From: Chitinophaga skermanii
GTDB taxonomy: Bacteria; Bacteroidota; Bacteroidia; Chitinophagales; Chitinophagaceae
Direction: 5' to 3'
DNA length: 64,000 bases
Assembly (NCBI RefSeq): GCF_003259335.1
Contig: NZ_QLLL01000009.1
Coordinates: 186,001-250,000, forward strand
Part shown: in pieces, positions 17,343-24,474 of the stretch
Numbering within the stretch: the stretch's first letter is position 1
Layout: each line of letters begins with the position of its first letter
Position numbers and translations under genes: made by a program
The notes under the pieces: model-generated
Told to the model about the DNA's origin: nothing
The model's input: the letters and a program-made list of their open reading frames with translations, nothing else
The model's database searches: none

Positions 17343-18112
17343 TAGAATCTCAAATGCTTCACCGTAAGGTGACTGTTAATGAGGTTGTTTAACGAATCGA
17401 TGCCTACTTTGAGGTGACGTTCAACGAATTTCGTTGTTACCTTTTTGTCGCTTGCTTCTGTTTTCACACCTTCAGGAATCATTGGTTGATCCGATACCAG
17501 TAATAATGCGCCTGTTGGAATCTTGTTATAGAAACCTACAGAAAAAATTGTTGCTGTTTCCATATCAATGGCCATTGCACGAATTCTTTCTAAGTACGCT
17601 TTAAAATCTTGGTCGTGTTCCCAAACCCTCCTGTTGGTAGAGTAACAAGTACCTGTCCAGTAGTCGCATTCGTATTCACGGATGGTAGTAGAAATCGCTT
17701 TCTGCAAGGCGAAAGCCGGTAATGCTGGCACTTCCGGTGGGAAATAGTCGTTCGAGGTACCTTCACCACGGATAGCTGCAATCGGTAAAATCAAATCACC
17801 AATGCTGTTCTTTTTCTTCAAACCACCACATTTTCCTAGGAAAAGTACGGCTTTAGGGTGAATAGCTGATAATAAATCCATGATAGTAGCAGCACCAGGA
17901 CTACCCATACCAAAGTTAATAATGGTAATGTCGCCGGCTGTAGCACATTGCATAGGTCTGTCGCGGCCAACAATTTCCACGTTATTCCATTCAGCGAAAA
18001 GTTCTACGTAATTACTAAAATTTGTGAGCAGGATGTGGGAGCCAAAACTTTCAAGTTTCTCCCCTGTGTAGCGTGGGAGCCAATTAGCTACAATCTCTTC
18101 TTTTGTCTTCAT
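17342..18112 (-). CDS. amn: AMP nucleosidase (short Bacteroidota form)
   Basis: The 256-aa protein belongs to the purine nucleoside phosphorylase superfamily. Evidence is INFGMGSPGAATIMDLL (phosphate/ribose loop), the FLGKCGGLKKK segment, and MAIDMETATIFSVG with the Met-Glu pair that binds ribose. Families with this sequence are annotated as AMP nucleosidase, which splits AMP to adenine and ribose-5-phosphate. It lacks the N-terminal domain of the E. coli enzyme. Its stop overlaps the start of the ABC ATPase gene (TAATG). A substrate other than AMP cannot be excluded. Confidence 0.85.
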   Translation of the reverse strand: MKTKEEIVANWLPRYTGEKLESFGSHILLTNFSNYVELFAEWNNVEIVGRDRPMQCATAGDITIINFGMGSPGAATIMDLLSAIHPKAVLFLGKCGGLKKKNSIGDLILPIAAIRGEGTSNDYFPPEVPALPAFALQKAISTTIREYECDYWTGTCYSTNRRVWEHDQDFKAYLERIRAMAIDMETATIFSVGFYNKIPTGALLLVSDQPMIPEGVKTEASDKKVTTKFVERHLKVGIDSLNNLINSHLTVKHLRF

Positions 18113-18164
18113 AGCTTTTTGACAAGTAAATGTAGGGATTTTTCTTCAAACTACCTCGATTTCT

Positions 18165-18172
18165 TAGTTTTG
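18165..18172 (+). promoter_or_regulatory. -7 box very close to the start codon
   Basis: TAGTTTTG (TAnnTTTG) ends four bases before the ATG at 18177. If used, the mRNA would be leaderless or nearly so. Confidence 0.4.
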
Positions 18173-18176
18173 CAGG

Positions 18177-18623
18177 ATGATCAAGATCGAATTTCCCGCT
18201 CCCAACTTTAAAATCGTACCGCAAGACGGTCAACACGTTATATTCGACGTGTTCCGAAAAAAGTACGTACAGTTAACACCCGAGGAGTGGGTACGCCAGA
18301 ACTTCTTGAACTATTTAACCCAAACACTCGCCTATCCCGCTGCCCTCCTATCAATCGAAAAGGAAGTATACCTCGGCGAACTCAAAAAACGCTGTGATAT
18401 TATTGTATACGATCGTAACACCCAACCCTGGATGATCGTAGAATGCAAGGAAATGGAAGTACCCCTTACCCAAACAGTATTGGAGCAAATTATTCGCTAT
18501 CATATGGCCGTTCCCGTTAGTTACCTCGTGATTACGAATGGCCAGCATACTTTTTGCTGTAAAAAGAACTTAGCACAACAGCGCTGGGAATTTTTACCCT
18601 CGCTGCCAACATACGGTAAATAA
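18177..18623 (+). CDS. HSDR_N-type nuclease-fold protein
   Basis: The 148-aa protein matches the stand-alone type I restriction R-subunit N-terminal domain found widely in Bacteroidota. A PD-(D/E)xK core is visible: RCDIIVYDRNTQPWMIVECK gives the Asp and the E-x-K pair, and a Glu lies upstream in SIEKEV. Because it has no helicase domain and no HsdM/HsdS partner, it is probably a house gene rather than part of a restriction system; its substrate is unknown. The stop codon overlaps the following start (TAATG). Confidence 0.8.
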   Translation: MIKIEFPAPNFKIVPQDGQHVIFDVFRKKYVQLTPEEWVRQNFLNYLTQTLAYPAALLSIEKEVYLGELKKRCDIIVYDRNTQPWMIVECKEMEVPLTQTVLEQIIRYHMAVPVSYLVITNGQHTFCCKKNLAQQRWEFLPSLPTYGK

Positions 18624-18979
18624 TGAAAAACTTTACATTTTACAAAGAAGACAGTCGATGGTATATCGATCTCCCCGAATTCATCGCCCAAGGTGGCGAT
18701 AAAGCTGAATTGGAAATGGTACTAGGCGCCGATACGCTACTAGAACTATACGCCGAAGGTAACACGAGCGTGCATATTCAAATGGACATCTACCCATTCG
18801 ATTTTGCAGAAGTATTGATCTTGCAATCCCAGAAAGCTTACGAACTAGGCGGCGGCGCAGATTACATACTACCATTCTTCGGCGGCATTGCCGTTGACAT
18901 GCCCGTTTGGTTATGCGACGTCACCCTATTTGTATTCGATACATTCCCCGCAGAAATCTACCTACGTAAAATCGATTAG
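18623..18979 (+). CDS. conserved hypothetical protein, DUF6717-like
   Basis: The 118-aa cytosolic protein begins MKNFTFYKEDSRWYIDLPEF and continues with LEMVLGADTLLELYAEG. From memory this fits DUF6717, a Bacteroidota family without a function. The composition is acidic and aromatic-rich, with no signal peptide. The first codon overlaps the stop of the HSDR_N-like gene, so the two are co-translated. After it the sequence changes to an AT-rich accessory region. Confidence 0.65.
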   Translation: MKNFTFYKEDSRWYIDLPEFIAQGGDKAELEMVLGADTLLELYAEGNTSVHIQMDIYPFDFAEVLILQSQKAYELGGGADYILPFFGGIAVDMPVWLCDVTLFVFDTFPAEIYLRKID

Positions 18980-19401
18980 GAAGAATTTTCACACAAAACA
19001 TGAAGTAAATCTGCCCACATCTCAAGTAGTTATTGAAATACTTGATTTGGCTGCAATGCCCAATGGTGCTAATTTTACACTCATATTGAGATGTAGATTT
19101 TCACTATTACGCCATTTGTTTTGTTAACCTTGAATTCAGCGGTTTTGATCTAAAGGTTTAAAACCGAGCGTGAAGATCAAAAACCAACTAACAATAGTCT
19201 TACTGTTTTTACAGTAGGACTTTTTGTGGTGGAACAATACTCTTCTTCCTTCTAATCAACTATCCACACAAATATTAAAAATTGGTACTATCTTTCCCCT
19301 AATAGCTTAATAACCTAAACTATATGTCATTCAGTAGAGACTAACGAAGAATAATTCGTTATAGCCCTAATCATCTAAGAACTTTCAGGGTACGATCCTT
19401 T
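18980..19401. other. AT-rich non-coding stretch with inverted repeats
   Basis: No gene is supported. It contains a 9-bp inverted repeat (ACATCTCAA at 19017, TTGAGATGT at 19086), a nested 7-bp one (TCAAGTA / TACTTGA), and the first copy of a terminator-like repeat (19167-19231). Base composition is clearly more AT-rich than the genes to the left. Confidence 0.5.
19167..19231 (+). repeat. 65-bp terminator-like repeat, copy 1
   Basis: This copy shares most of its bases with 20435-20500. It contains the hairpin AGTCTTACTGT / ACAGTAGGACT (one G-U) followed by T5, so it can act as an intrinsic terminator (19196-19225). The second copy has decayed stem pairs. The pair suggests duplication of a gene-plus-terminator cassette. 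Confidence 0.7.
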
Positions 19402-19617
19402 ATGTGGATTGATAATCTAAACTTTACGATTTCACCCATTGAATGCGTAGAAAATGTATATGAATACATTACAATCGCAAAGAAAATGTTTTTAGATGCG
19501 GGCTGGGATGGAAACGAACGATCAATTTATGTTCGACAATTCTGATAGTGACGATTCAACAATGGGGATACTATATGGCATGTTAAGCAATTAGAAGATG
19601 GTATTTCGTGCCTGTGA
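19402..19617 (+). pseudogene. decayed small gene (GWxG ... IWHVKQ family)
   Basis: ATG at 19402 opens 47 codons (MWIDNLNFTISPIECV ... AGWDGNERSIYV), then three stops in a row (TGA TAG TGA at 19543-19551). The same frame then resumes with RFNNGDTIWHVKQLEDGISC and a stop at 19615. The pattern GW-x-G followed by IWHVKQ-xx-G-S resembles, from memory, small Bacteroidota hypothetical proteins of toxin-immunity neighbourhoods. In-frame stops and short length mark it as a remnant. Family assignment is tentative. Confidence 0.5.
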
Positions 19618-19677
19618 AGGAAATCTATTAATGATTAAATCACGTTAGAAAAATTGGTTGTAATCTTTTTCAGTACA

Positions 19678-19791
19678 ATGAAAAACAACCCAACTTTTAT
19701 TTACGAAACATTAAATGGATCAATCAAAATTGAAGCAGTACAGAACCATAATACAACTTGGCTAAACCAGCCCCAATCAAAAAGAAGATAG
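19678..19791 (+). pseudogene. N-terminal fragment resembling RhuM family
   Basis: A 37-codon frame reads MKNNPTFIYETLNGSIKIEA and then NHNTTWLNQPQSKRR before TAG. The pattern FIYET-x-x-GSIKIEA ... TTWL-x-Q-x-Q matches the start of RhuM-like virulence/DNA-binding proteins (YxTxDGxIxIEV...xWLTQxQMA). The rest, starting with the MAELF-type segment, is absent. RhuM genes typically sit on genomic islands. Assigned from memory; no search was run. Confidence 0.45.
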
Positions 19792-19867
19792 TAGACAAAT
19801 TAGCAGGGATGTTATTATGGATATCGTGGTAATTTGCTTAATAGGAATAATTAAAAGCAGTATAATA

Positions 19868-20407
19868 ATGGAAAATGCTCCTACATACATAAAAGAAATG
19901 TTCATCCATGCAAAAGTGGGTTTGATTTCAAAGGAAAACTTTGAAGCATGGCTTTACCAAAACAAAGAATTACCATCGCTTTTAACAGAAGATGATTATC
20001 TTGAACTAATCCCCTTCCCTTTTAAGTCTGCACATGCAACAGATTTTTTTCAACTCATCGATAAATTTATCATACCGGCTGATTTTGCTTGTTATTCCCT
20101 CTTAAGTAAGCTAAATGAAGCGCTTGATAGAAATAAACATCCAGGTATTCTCCATGATTTTTATTCGCTCTTTCGTGATGGATACTCTTTCATGGAGAAA
20201 CTAGGTCTCGAATATGGAATCGAGTATTTTGAAAGTTGTGTCCGGGTTGGCATTGATAGCCCTGAAACTAAAAAAATAGTAGCTGAATACTTTCCTAGTT
20301 TTGTATTAGAAATCGTAAAAATCAAAGCTTTATTGGAAACGCGGCAAATAGTTATAGTAGGAGAAAGTAATGTAGGAACCTATAGTTATGCAGATTATCG
20401 TCATTAG
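19868..20407 (+). CDS. immunity-like cytosolic protein of unknown family
   Basis: The start is the ATG at 19868 (MENAPTYIKEMFIHAKVG); the frame runs upstream to 19817 without support. The 179-aa protein is mostly helical. It contains FEAWLYQNKELPSLLTEDDYLELIPF, a phrasing seen in immunity proteins of polymorphic toxin systems, and ends with SYADYRH. It has no signal peptide and no catalytic motif. The setting, between gene remnants and followed by a terminator-like repeat also found upstream, supports an orphan immunity gene. No toxin is in the window. Function is inference. Confidence 0.6.
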   Translation: MENAPTYIKEMFIHAKVGLISKENFEAWLYQNKELPSLLTEDDYLELIPFPFKSAHATDFFQLIDKFIIPADFACYSLLSKLNEALDRNKHPGILHDFYSLFRDGYSFMEKLGLEYGIEYFESCVRVGIDSPETKKIVAEYFPSFVLEIVKIKALLETRQIVIVGESNVGTYSYADYRH

Positions 20408-20434
20408 ATAGCTTCTTATGCTTGCAAATAACCT

Positions 20435-20500
20435 AGCATGAGGATCAAAAAAACAACTAACAATAGTCTTAATGTTTTTACGGTAGAACTTTTTGTGGTG
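20435..20500 (+). repeat. 66-bp terminator-like repeat, copy 2
   Basis: Homologous to 19167-19231 (shared cores include AACTAACAATAGTCTTA and CTTTTTGTGGTG). Two of the stem positions no longer pair, so this copy is a weaker hairpin. It lies 28 bases after the immunity-like gene. Confidence 0.7.
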
Positions 20501-21041
20501 ATGCGCTACTTATAAATGATGGAATAGCTTTTACAAATCTTGAATTTGTATACAATGGAGTTTAACCCTGTTCATTGATTTACCATATATTAGGACAACA
20601 AAAGCTCATTGTATTTATTGGTTGACTAATAATCTATTAACTTATGGGAATTGAAATAAGTAAGATATTGTTGAATATTTTCAACAATAAATAGAATATT
20701 CTGTATTAATGTTTAACAACTCCAACATTAATAAATTATGCTTTAATAACAATATTATTGTTGAATAAGCCCAACAATAATACTCCTAAATATTATTAAA
20801 GATGAAAAAGTCCGACATTGTAACCCCGTTCAAAAAGCGACTTATACTATCTTAAATCATTTTAGTATTAAAAAGAGATACGATTATATAGTTTGATTCC
20901 CCACTGACCTTTAATTCAAACGTAATTCGCAGTAAATAAACTAAAAAATAATGATCTGATTTACAACACAATAGATGCTCAAAATGGCAAAAAATACTAT
21001 TATTTTTTACCCCATGAAACATAATTAGTAATTTTACAATA
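20501..21041. other. AT-rich gap holding three hairpins
   Basis: No coding sequence is supported. The only structure seen is the cluster of inverted repeats at 20667-20782 and a related half-site near 20806-20817. The 51-aa ORF at 21042 begins at the end of this stretch. Confidence 0.5.
20667..20782. repeat. cluster of three GTTG...CAAC hairpins
   Basis: Three perfect inverted repeats occur within 116 bases: ATTGTTGA/TCAACAAT (20667-20688), ATTAATGTT/AACATTAAT (20705-20732) and TATTATTGTTG/CAACAATAATA (20753-20782). The right arms share a degenerate CCAACAwTAAT core that recurs as CCGACATTG at 20811. Purpose unknown: regulatory sites or the trace of a mobile repeat. Confidence 0.55.
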
Positions 21042-21197
21042 ATGGGAAAAGCAATTAAACATATTAAATCACCAGGTAGCCCTAAAAACAATCCTTTTAC
21101 AAAAGCTTTAGCTGATAAAAAAAGGATTGCGGATGCTTTATGTAAAAACATGCCATTAAAAAATCTTAAGGATATTAAGTTTGTTAAGCCACTCTAA
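21042..21197 (+). CDS. 51-aa basic protein, partner of the DUF6169-like gene
   Basis: This ORF reads MGKAIKHIKSPGSPKNNPFT, then KALADKKRIADALCKNMPLK, and ends in IKFVKPL. It is rich in lysine (over a fifth of residues) and has no hydrophobic segment. Its last 17 bases overlap the reading frame of the downstream gene. The combination of small size, strong charge, the ordered codon pattern and the overlap supports a real gene translated in a coupled pair. From memory, similar short proteins precede DUF6169 genes in other Bacteroidota. An antitoxin or regulatory role is possible but unproven. Confidence 0.6.
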   Translation: MGKAIKHIKSPGSPKNNPFTKALADKKRIADALCKNMPLKNLKDIKFVKPL

Positions 21198-21699
21198 TAC
21201 CGCAACTCCCCAATCGTATACTATAGAAGAAACGGAAGATGGATATTATTTTATGACCGACTTTGGTTATAAGTATTTCATGTACTTCGCTACATTTCAC
21301 CTAACTTCTACAGACAATGAAGAACTACTAATTCCGAATTTTGGATTTAACTGTAGTCCTAAACTTATTCGTAAAAAAGGACAAAAACACTATGATCCTA
21401 AAGTAAGTACTACCATCAAAAATTTCTTACTAGAATTCTTCATTCGAAATCCACACCTTCCAGTATTGTACCTATGCGACACCGAAGAAGATCTTGCAGA
21501 GAATAGGCATCGCACATTTAAAAAGTGGGGACAAGAGATATCAAAAACTATCCCCATCTCGATACATGAATGTGGGCAAGCCTATTTTGAAGCAGGCTTT
21601 TTCTCTAGCATTCTTGTTAGAACCGATTTCGAAGAAAAGGAAAAATATGTCGGAGCATTCTATCATTCCTTAAAGGAATTCTTCCCCGATATTGGATGA
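21181..21699 (+). CDS. DUF6169-like protein
   Basis: The 172-aa protein has the block SYTIEETEDGYYFMTDFGYK, then FGFNCSPKLIRKKGQKHYDPKVSTTI, VLYLCDTEEDLAENRHRTFKKW and AGFFSSILVRTDFEEKE, which I associate with DUF6169 (no known function). No ATG precedes the conserved YTIEE block, so a TTG start at 21181, inside the end of the 51-aa ORF, is used; the next ATG at 21253 would cut the domain. It is the last gene before a terminator shared with gdhA. Confidence 0.7.
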   Translation: MLSHSNTATPQSYTIEETEDGYYFMTDFGYKYFMYFATFHLTSTDNEELLIPNFGFNCSPKLIRKKGQKHYDPKVSTTIKNFLLEFFIRNPHLPVLYLCDTEEDLAENRHRTFKKWGQEISKTIPISIHECGQAYFEAGFFSSILVRTDFEEKEKYVGAFYHSLKEFFPDIG

Positions 21700-21720
21700 T
21701 AATAATTCCCCAAACAAAAA

Positions 21721-21746
21721 AAAGCCCCACCATCCGGTGAGGCTTT
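21721..21746 (-). terminator. intrinsic terminator after gdhA
   Basis: On the minus strand AAAGCCTCACC pairs with GGTGGGGCTTT (one G-U) around a 4-base loop, followed by T8. It lies 28 bases beyond the gdhA stop and separates gdhA from the convergent DUF6169-like gene. Confidence 0.85.
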
Positions 21747-21773
21747 CTCCAAATTTTTCCAACTACAAACAAA

Positions 21774-23204
21774 TCAAGGGAAGATACCCAATTGTTCGTA
21801 AGCGGCACCCACTTTATCGATAGCAGCAACATAAGCAGCTGTACGCATATCATGGATTTGAGTATTGTTCATCATTACAGCACGTACTTCGTGTAATGCG
21901 GTGATCATTGTTTCTTCTAAACCAGAGTAAACTAAATCAACCTCATCAGCACCGTGGGCAATGAATTTTCTTTCTTGTGCAGATACTGATCTACCTGTTA
22001 AGTCTTCAATTACTTGCAAGATGTGGATGTTCATGTTTTCATCGAAGCGTTTACCCAAGCGGCCGTAACGTACGTGGCTCAAGTTTTTCAACCATTCGAA
22101 GTAAGAAACCGTTACACCACCTGCGTTCAAGAACATATCAGGTACAACAATTACACCTTTCTTAGCCAAAATTTCATCCGCTTCTGGAGTCAAAGGACCG
22201 TTCGCAGCTTCACCGATGATTTTTGCTTTGATGTTGGGTGCGTTGTGTGCATCAATTACGTTTTCCAAAGCAGCAGGAATCAAGATATCGCAATCCAATT
22301 CCAAGCCTTCCGTATTTTTATTCAAGTTCTTAGCACCTGGGAAGTTCACGATAGAACCCGATTCATTACGGTGTTTCAACACATCATCAGGATTCAAACC
22401 GTTCTCGTTGAAGATAGCGCCATCCCACTCGATCAAGCAAATAACTTTCGCACCTGCTTCGTGGAAGTACTTAGCAGCGTGGTAACCTACGTTACCCATA
22501 CCTTGTACTACAACACGCTTACCTTCAATACCTGGCTCTAAGCCCAATTTAGCCATGTCTTCCTTCACGTTACACAATTCGCGTAAACCGTAGAATACAC
22601 CCAAACCAGTTGCTTCTTTACGTCCACGAACACCGCCTTGTGATACTGGTTTACCAGTTACGCAACCGTAACCATCTACCTCACCTGGGCGAAGACTCAT
22701 GTATGTATCCAAAATCCAGCTCATTTCTCTTTCGCCTGTACCGTAATCAGGAGCAGGTACGTCGATGCCAGGGCCAATGAAGTTTTTCTTCACCAACTCA
22801 GCTGTATAACGACGCGTAATTGCCTCTAATTGGAAAGGTGTATAGTTGCGTGGGTTGATTTTGATACCACCCTTCGCACCACCGAAAGGAACGTTCACGA
22901 TCGCGCATTTGTAGGTCATCAAAGCCGCCAATGCCATTACTTCATCTTGGTTCACTTCGTCGCTGAAGCGGATACCACCTTTACAAGGAAGTTTGTGATG
23001 AGAGTGCTGAACGCGGTACGCTTCAATTACTTCGATGCTGTTACCTACGCGTACAGGGAATTTCATCCTGTAAACGGAGTTACATGCTTTGATCTGTTCC
23101 AGGATACCTTTCTCCCATTTGGTAAACTTCGCAGCTTTATCAAAACTACTTTCAACACTTTGAAAGAAGTTATAGTGAGCTTCTGGCGCGATTATATTTG
23201 CCAT
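21774..23204 (-). CDS. gdhA: glutamate dehydrogenase (Glu/Leu/Phe/Val family)
   Basis: The enzyme interconverts glutamate with 2-oxoglutarate and ammonia. The 476-aa chain carries KGGIRFSDEVNQDEV, the catalytic-Lys motif KCAIVNVPFGGAKGGI, the substrate segment DVPAPDYGTGEREMSWI, and the dinucleotide fold VVVQGMGNVGYHAAKYF followed by AANGPLTPEADEIL. The glycine motif GMGNVG is followed by an acidic residue at a typical NAD-preferring distance, but cofactor choice is not certain. It follows ccmD by 28 bases on the same strand, so it may be co-transcribed with the ccm genes. Confidence 0.94.
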   Translation of the reverse strand: MANIIAPEAHYNFFQSVESSFDKAAKFTKWEKGILEQIKACNSVYRMKFPVRVGNSIEVIEAYRVQHSHHKLPCKGGIRFSDEVNQDEVMALAALMTYKCAIVNVPFGGAKGGIKINPRNYTPFQLEAITRRYTAELVKKNFIGPGIDVPAPDYGTGEREMSWILDTYMSLRPGEVDGYGCVTGKPVSQGGVRGRKEATGLGVFYGLRELCNVKEDMAKLGLEPGIEGKRVVVQGMGNVGYHAAKYFHEAGAKVICLIEWDGAIFNENGLNPDDVLKHRNESGSIVNFPGAKNLNKNTEGLELDCDILIPAALENVIDAHNAPNIKAKIIGEAANGPLTPEADEILAKKGVIVVPDMFLNAGGVTVSYFEWLKNLSHVRYGRLGKRFDENMNIHILQVIEDLTGRSVSAQERKFIAHGADEVDLVYSGLEETMITALHEVRAVMMNNTQIHDMRTAAYVAAIDKVGAAYEQLGIFP

Positions 23205-23232
23205 AAAATTGTTGTTTTGGATATTGTTTTGG

Positions 23233-23472
23233 TTATTTAGATTGTTGTTGTTCGTCTTCTAACTTTTTCAATTTCCTGTCTAAACGGTACAAGTATAACA
23301 CGATACCAAGGAAAATGATTACCAAAACCGATACGACAACATTGATTTTGCCGTCTTCACGCATCCACTGGTTCACAGCACCGGTTTCAGTATTTTGTTG
23401 TTGCGCCATCGCCACCGTTGAAATGAACAGTAAGCATAAGTTGGCCAATAAAAAGCAGGTTCTCTTAACCAT
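23233..23472 (-). CDS. ccmD: CcmD-like membrane protein
   Basis: The 79-aa protein has an N-terminal signal-like helix (MVKRTCFLLANLCLLFISTVAMAQ), a short periplasmic part, one membrane span (INVVVSVLVIIFLGIVLYLYRLD) and a charged cytoplasmic tail (RKLKKLEDEQQQ). This layout, together with its place after ccmC, matches the Bacteroidota CcmD family, which helps release holo-CcmE from the CcmABC complex. It overlaps the ccmC end by eight bases. Confidence 0.8.
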   Translation of the reverse strand: MVKRTCFLLANLCLLFISTVAMAQQQNTETGAVNQWMREDGKINVVVSVLVIIFLGIVLYLYRLDRKLKKLEDEQQQSK

Positions 23473-24280
23473 GAAGTATATTTTTAAGCGCTAATCTTTT
23501 ATATCTCACTCTGAGAGTGTAAATCCAAATCGAAAGTAATGTCCAACCGATAAATGCCGGGTAGAAAACCAATTGCAAGGTATGTTCCGTATCAGATGAT
23601 TTAAACCCAGGGGTGCTAGCACTACCAGGATGTAGCGAATCTTGCATTCTCGGGATGATGTAAGTCAACGGGATCAACAACGCAAAAGCGAAGATGTTAT
23701 AAATCGCCGACACACGGGCGCGCTTATCCAAATCTGTAAACGACATCCGCAATACCAAGTAAGCCAAGTAAATCAACAACGCAATGAAGGTGCTCAATTG
23801 CTTCGGATCATCGGTAATTGTGCCACCCCATGTATACGTAGCCCATAAAGAACCCGTTACAAAACCCATCACACCAAACAACACTCCCACGCTACCTGCA
23901 CTCGATGCCAAAATATCCTTACGCAAATCGTTCGTCGCCAAATAACGTAACGAATTCACCACCGAAATGGTAAACAAAGTATACATGGCTATCCACATAG
24001 GGACGTGAAAAACGAGGTTGCGGGAAGTTTGACCGTTGGTGCCGATAGAAGGGACTTTCACATTGAAACCGGCGATGATGGTAAATAAGAGGAGTAAAAC
24101 ACTGAGCACTTTCCATGCATTCTGCATCGGTACGCCCATTCTCTTTAATATGAAGTATACAACTAATAAGCCTGCTGCGATTGGCAAGGAAATTGCCATG
24201 CTTTCTTTACCCAATAAGGCAATGACTACGCTCACTAGTATAACTGCAATATTTGAAATACTAAGCCAACTTTTCTTCAT
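23465..24280 (-). CDS. ccmC: cytochrome c maturation heme-handling protein CcmC
   Basis: The 271-aa polytopic protein has about eight hydrophobic segments. The heme-handling region is recognisable: GSLWATYTWGGTITDDPKQL stands in place of the tryptophan-rich WWD loop (usual WGTWWVWD), and candidate axial histidines are in FHVPMWIAMY and LHPGSASTPGF. It attaches heme for transfer to CcmE in the periplasm. It is followed by ccmD with overlap and then gdhA. In most relatives ccmB comes directly upstream; here about 1.8 kb lies between them. Confidence 0.88.
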   Translation of the reverse strand: MKKSWLSISNIAVILVSVVIALLGKESMAISLPIAAGLLVVYFILKRMGVPMQNAWKVLSVLLLLFTIIAGFNVKVPSIGTNGQTSRNLVFHVPMWIAMYTLFTISVVNSLRYLATNDLRKDILASSAGSVGVLFGVMGFVTGSLWATYTWGGTITDDPKQLSTFIALLIYLAYLVLRMSFTDLDKRARVSAIYNIFAFALLIPLTYIIPRMQDSLHPGSASTPGFKSSDTEHTLQLVFYPAFIGWTLLSIWIYTLRVRYKRLALKNILHG

Positions 24281-24474
24281 TATTCCTTTATATATGTGGG
24301 GGCAAACCTACAGGTTTTAAAAATAACGGCAAAGCTTTTCCAGGAAATTTACATCTATCCAACGGCTTTGCTATCCATTAAAAAAACCTTTAGCATCGTA
24401 ATGCTTTTCTTCGAAATTAGTAAATGTTACTATATGTTAGCCTGTGCGGGGGCGTATATATCTGTTTATTTTAA

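Noticed and set aside
18177..18979. Type I restriction-modification locus
   Set aside because: Only the HSDR_N-like domain is present; no HsdM, HsdS or helicase part lies near, and the gene is a common single gene in Bacteroidota.
18888..19127. 79-codon frame over the end of the DUF6717-like gene and beyond
   Set aside because: It starts within a coding gene in another frame, and its tail falls in AT-rich sequence with inverted repeats; no domain is seen.
20753..20782. Integron attC-like reading of GTTGAAT...GCCCAAC
   Set aside because: The edges match GTTRRRY and RYYYAAC, but they are in the wrong order for a single attC site, lack paired inner arms of the right spacing, and no integrase or cassette array is present.
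22014..23240. Several long frames opposite to gdhA
   Set aside because: Each is an antisense shadow of a conserved gene, with cysteine/phenylalanine-rich low-quality translations and no promoter or terminator of its own.
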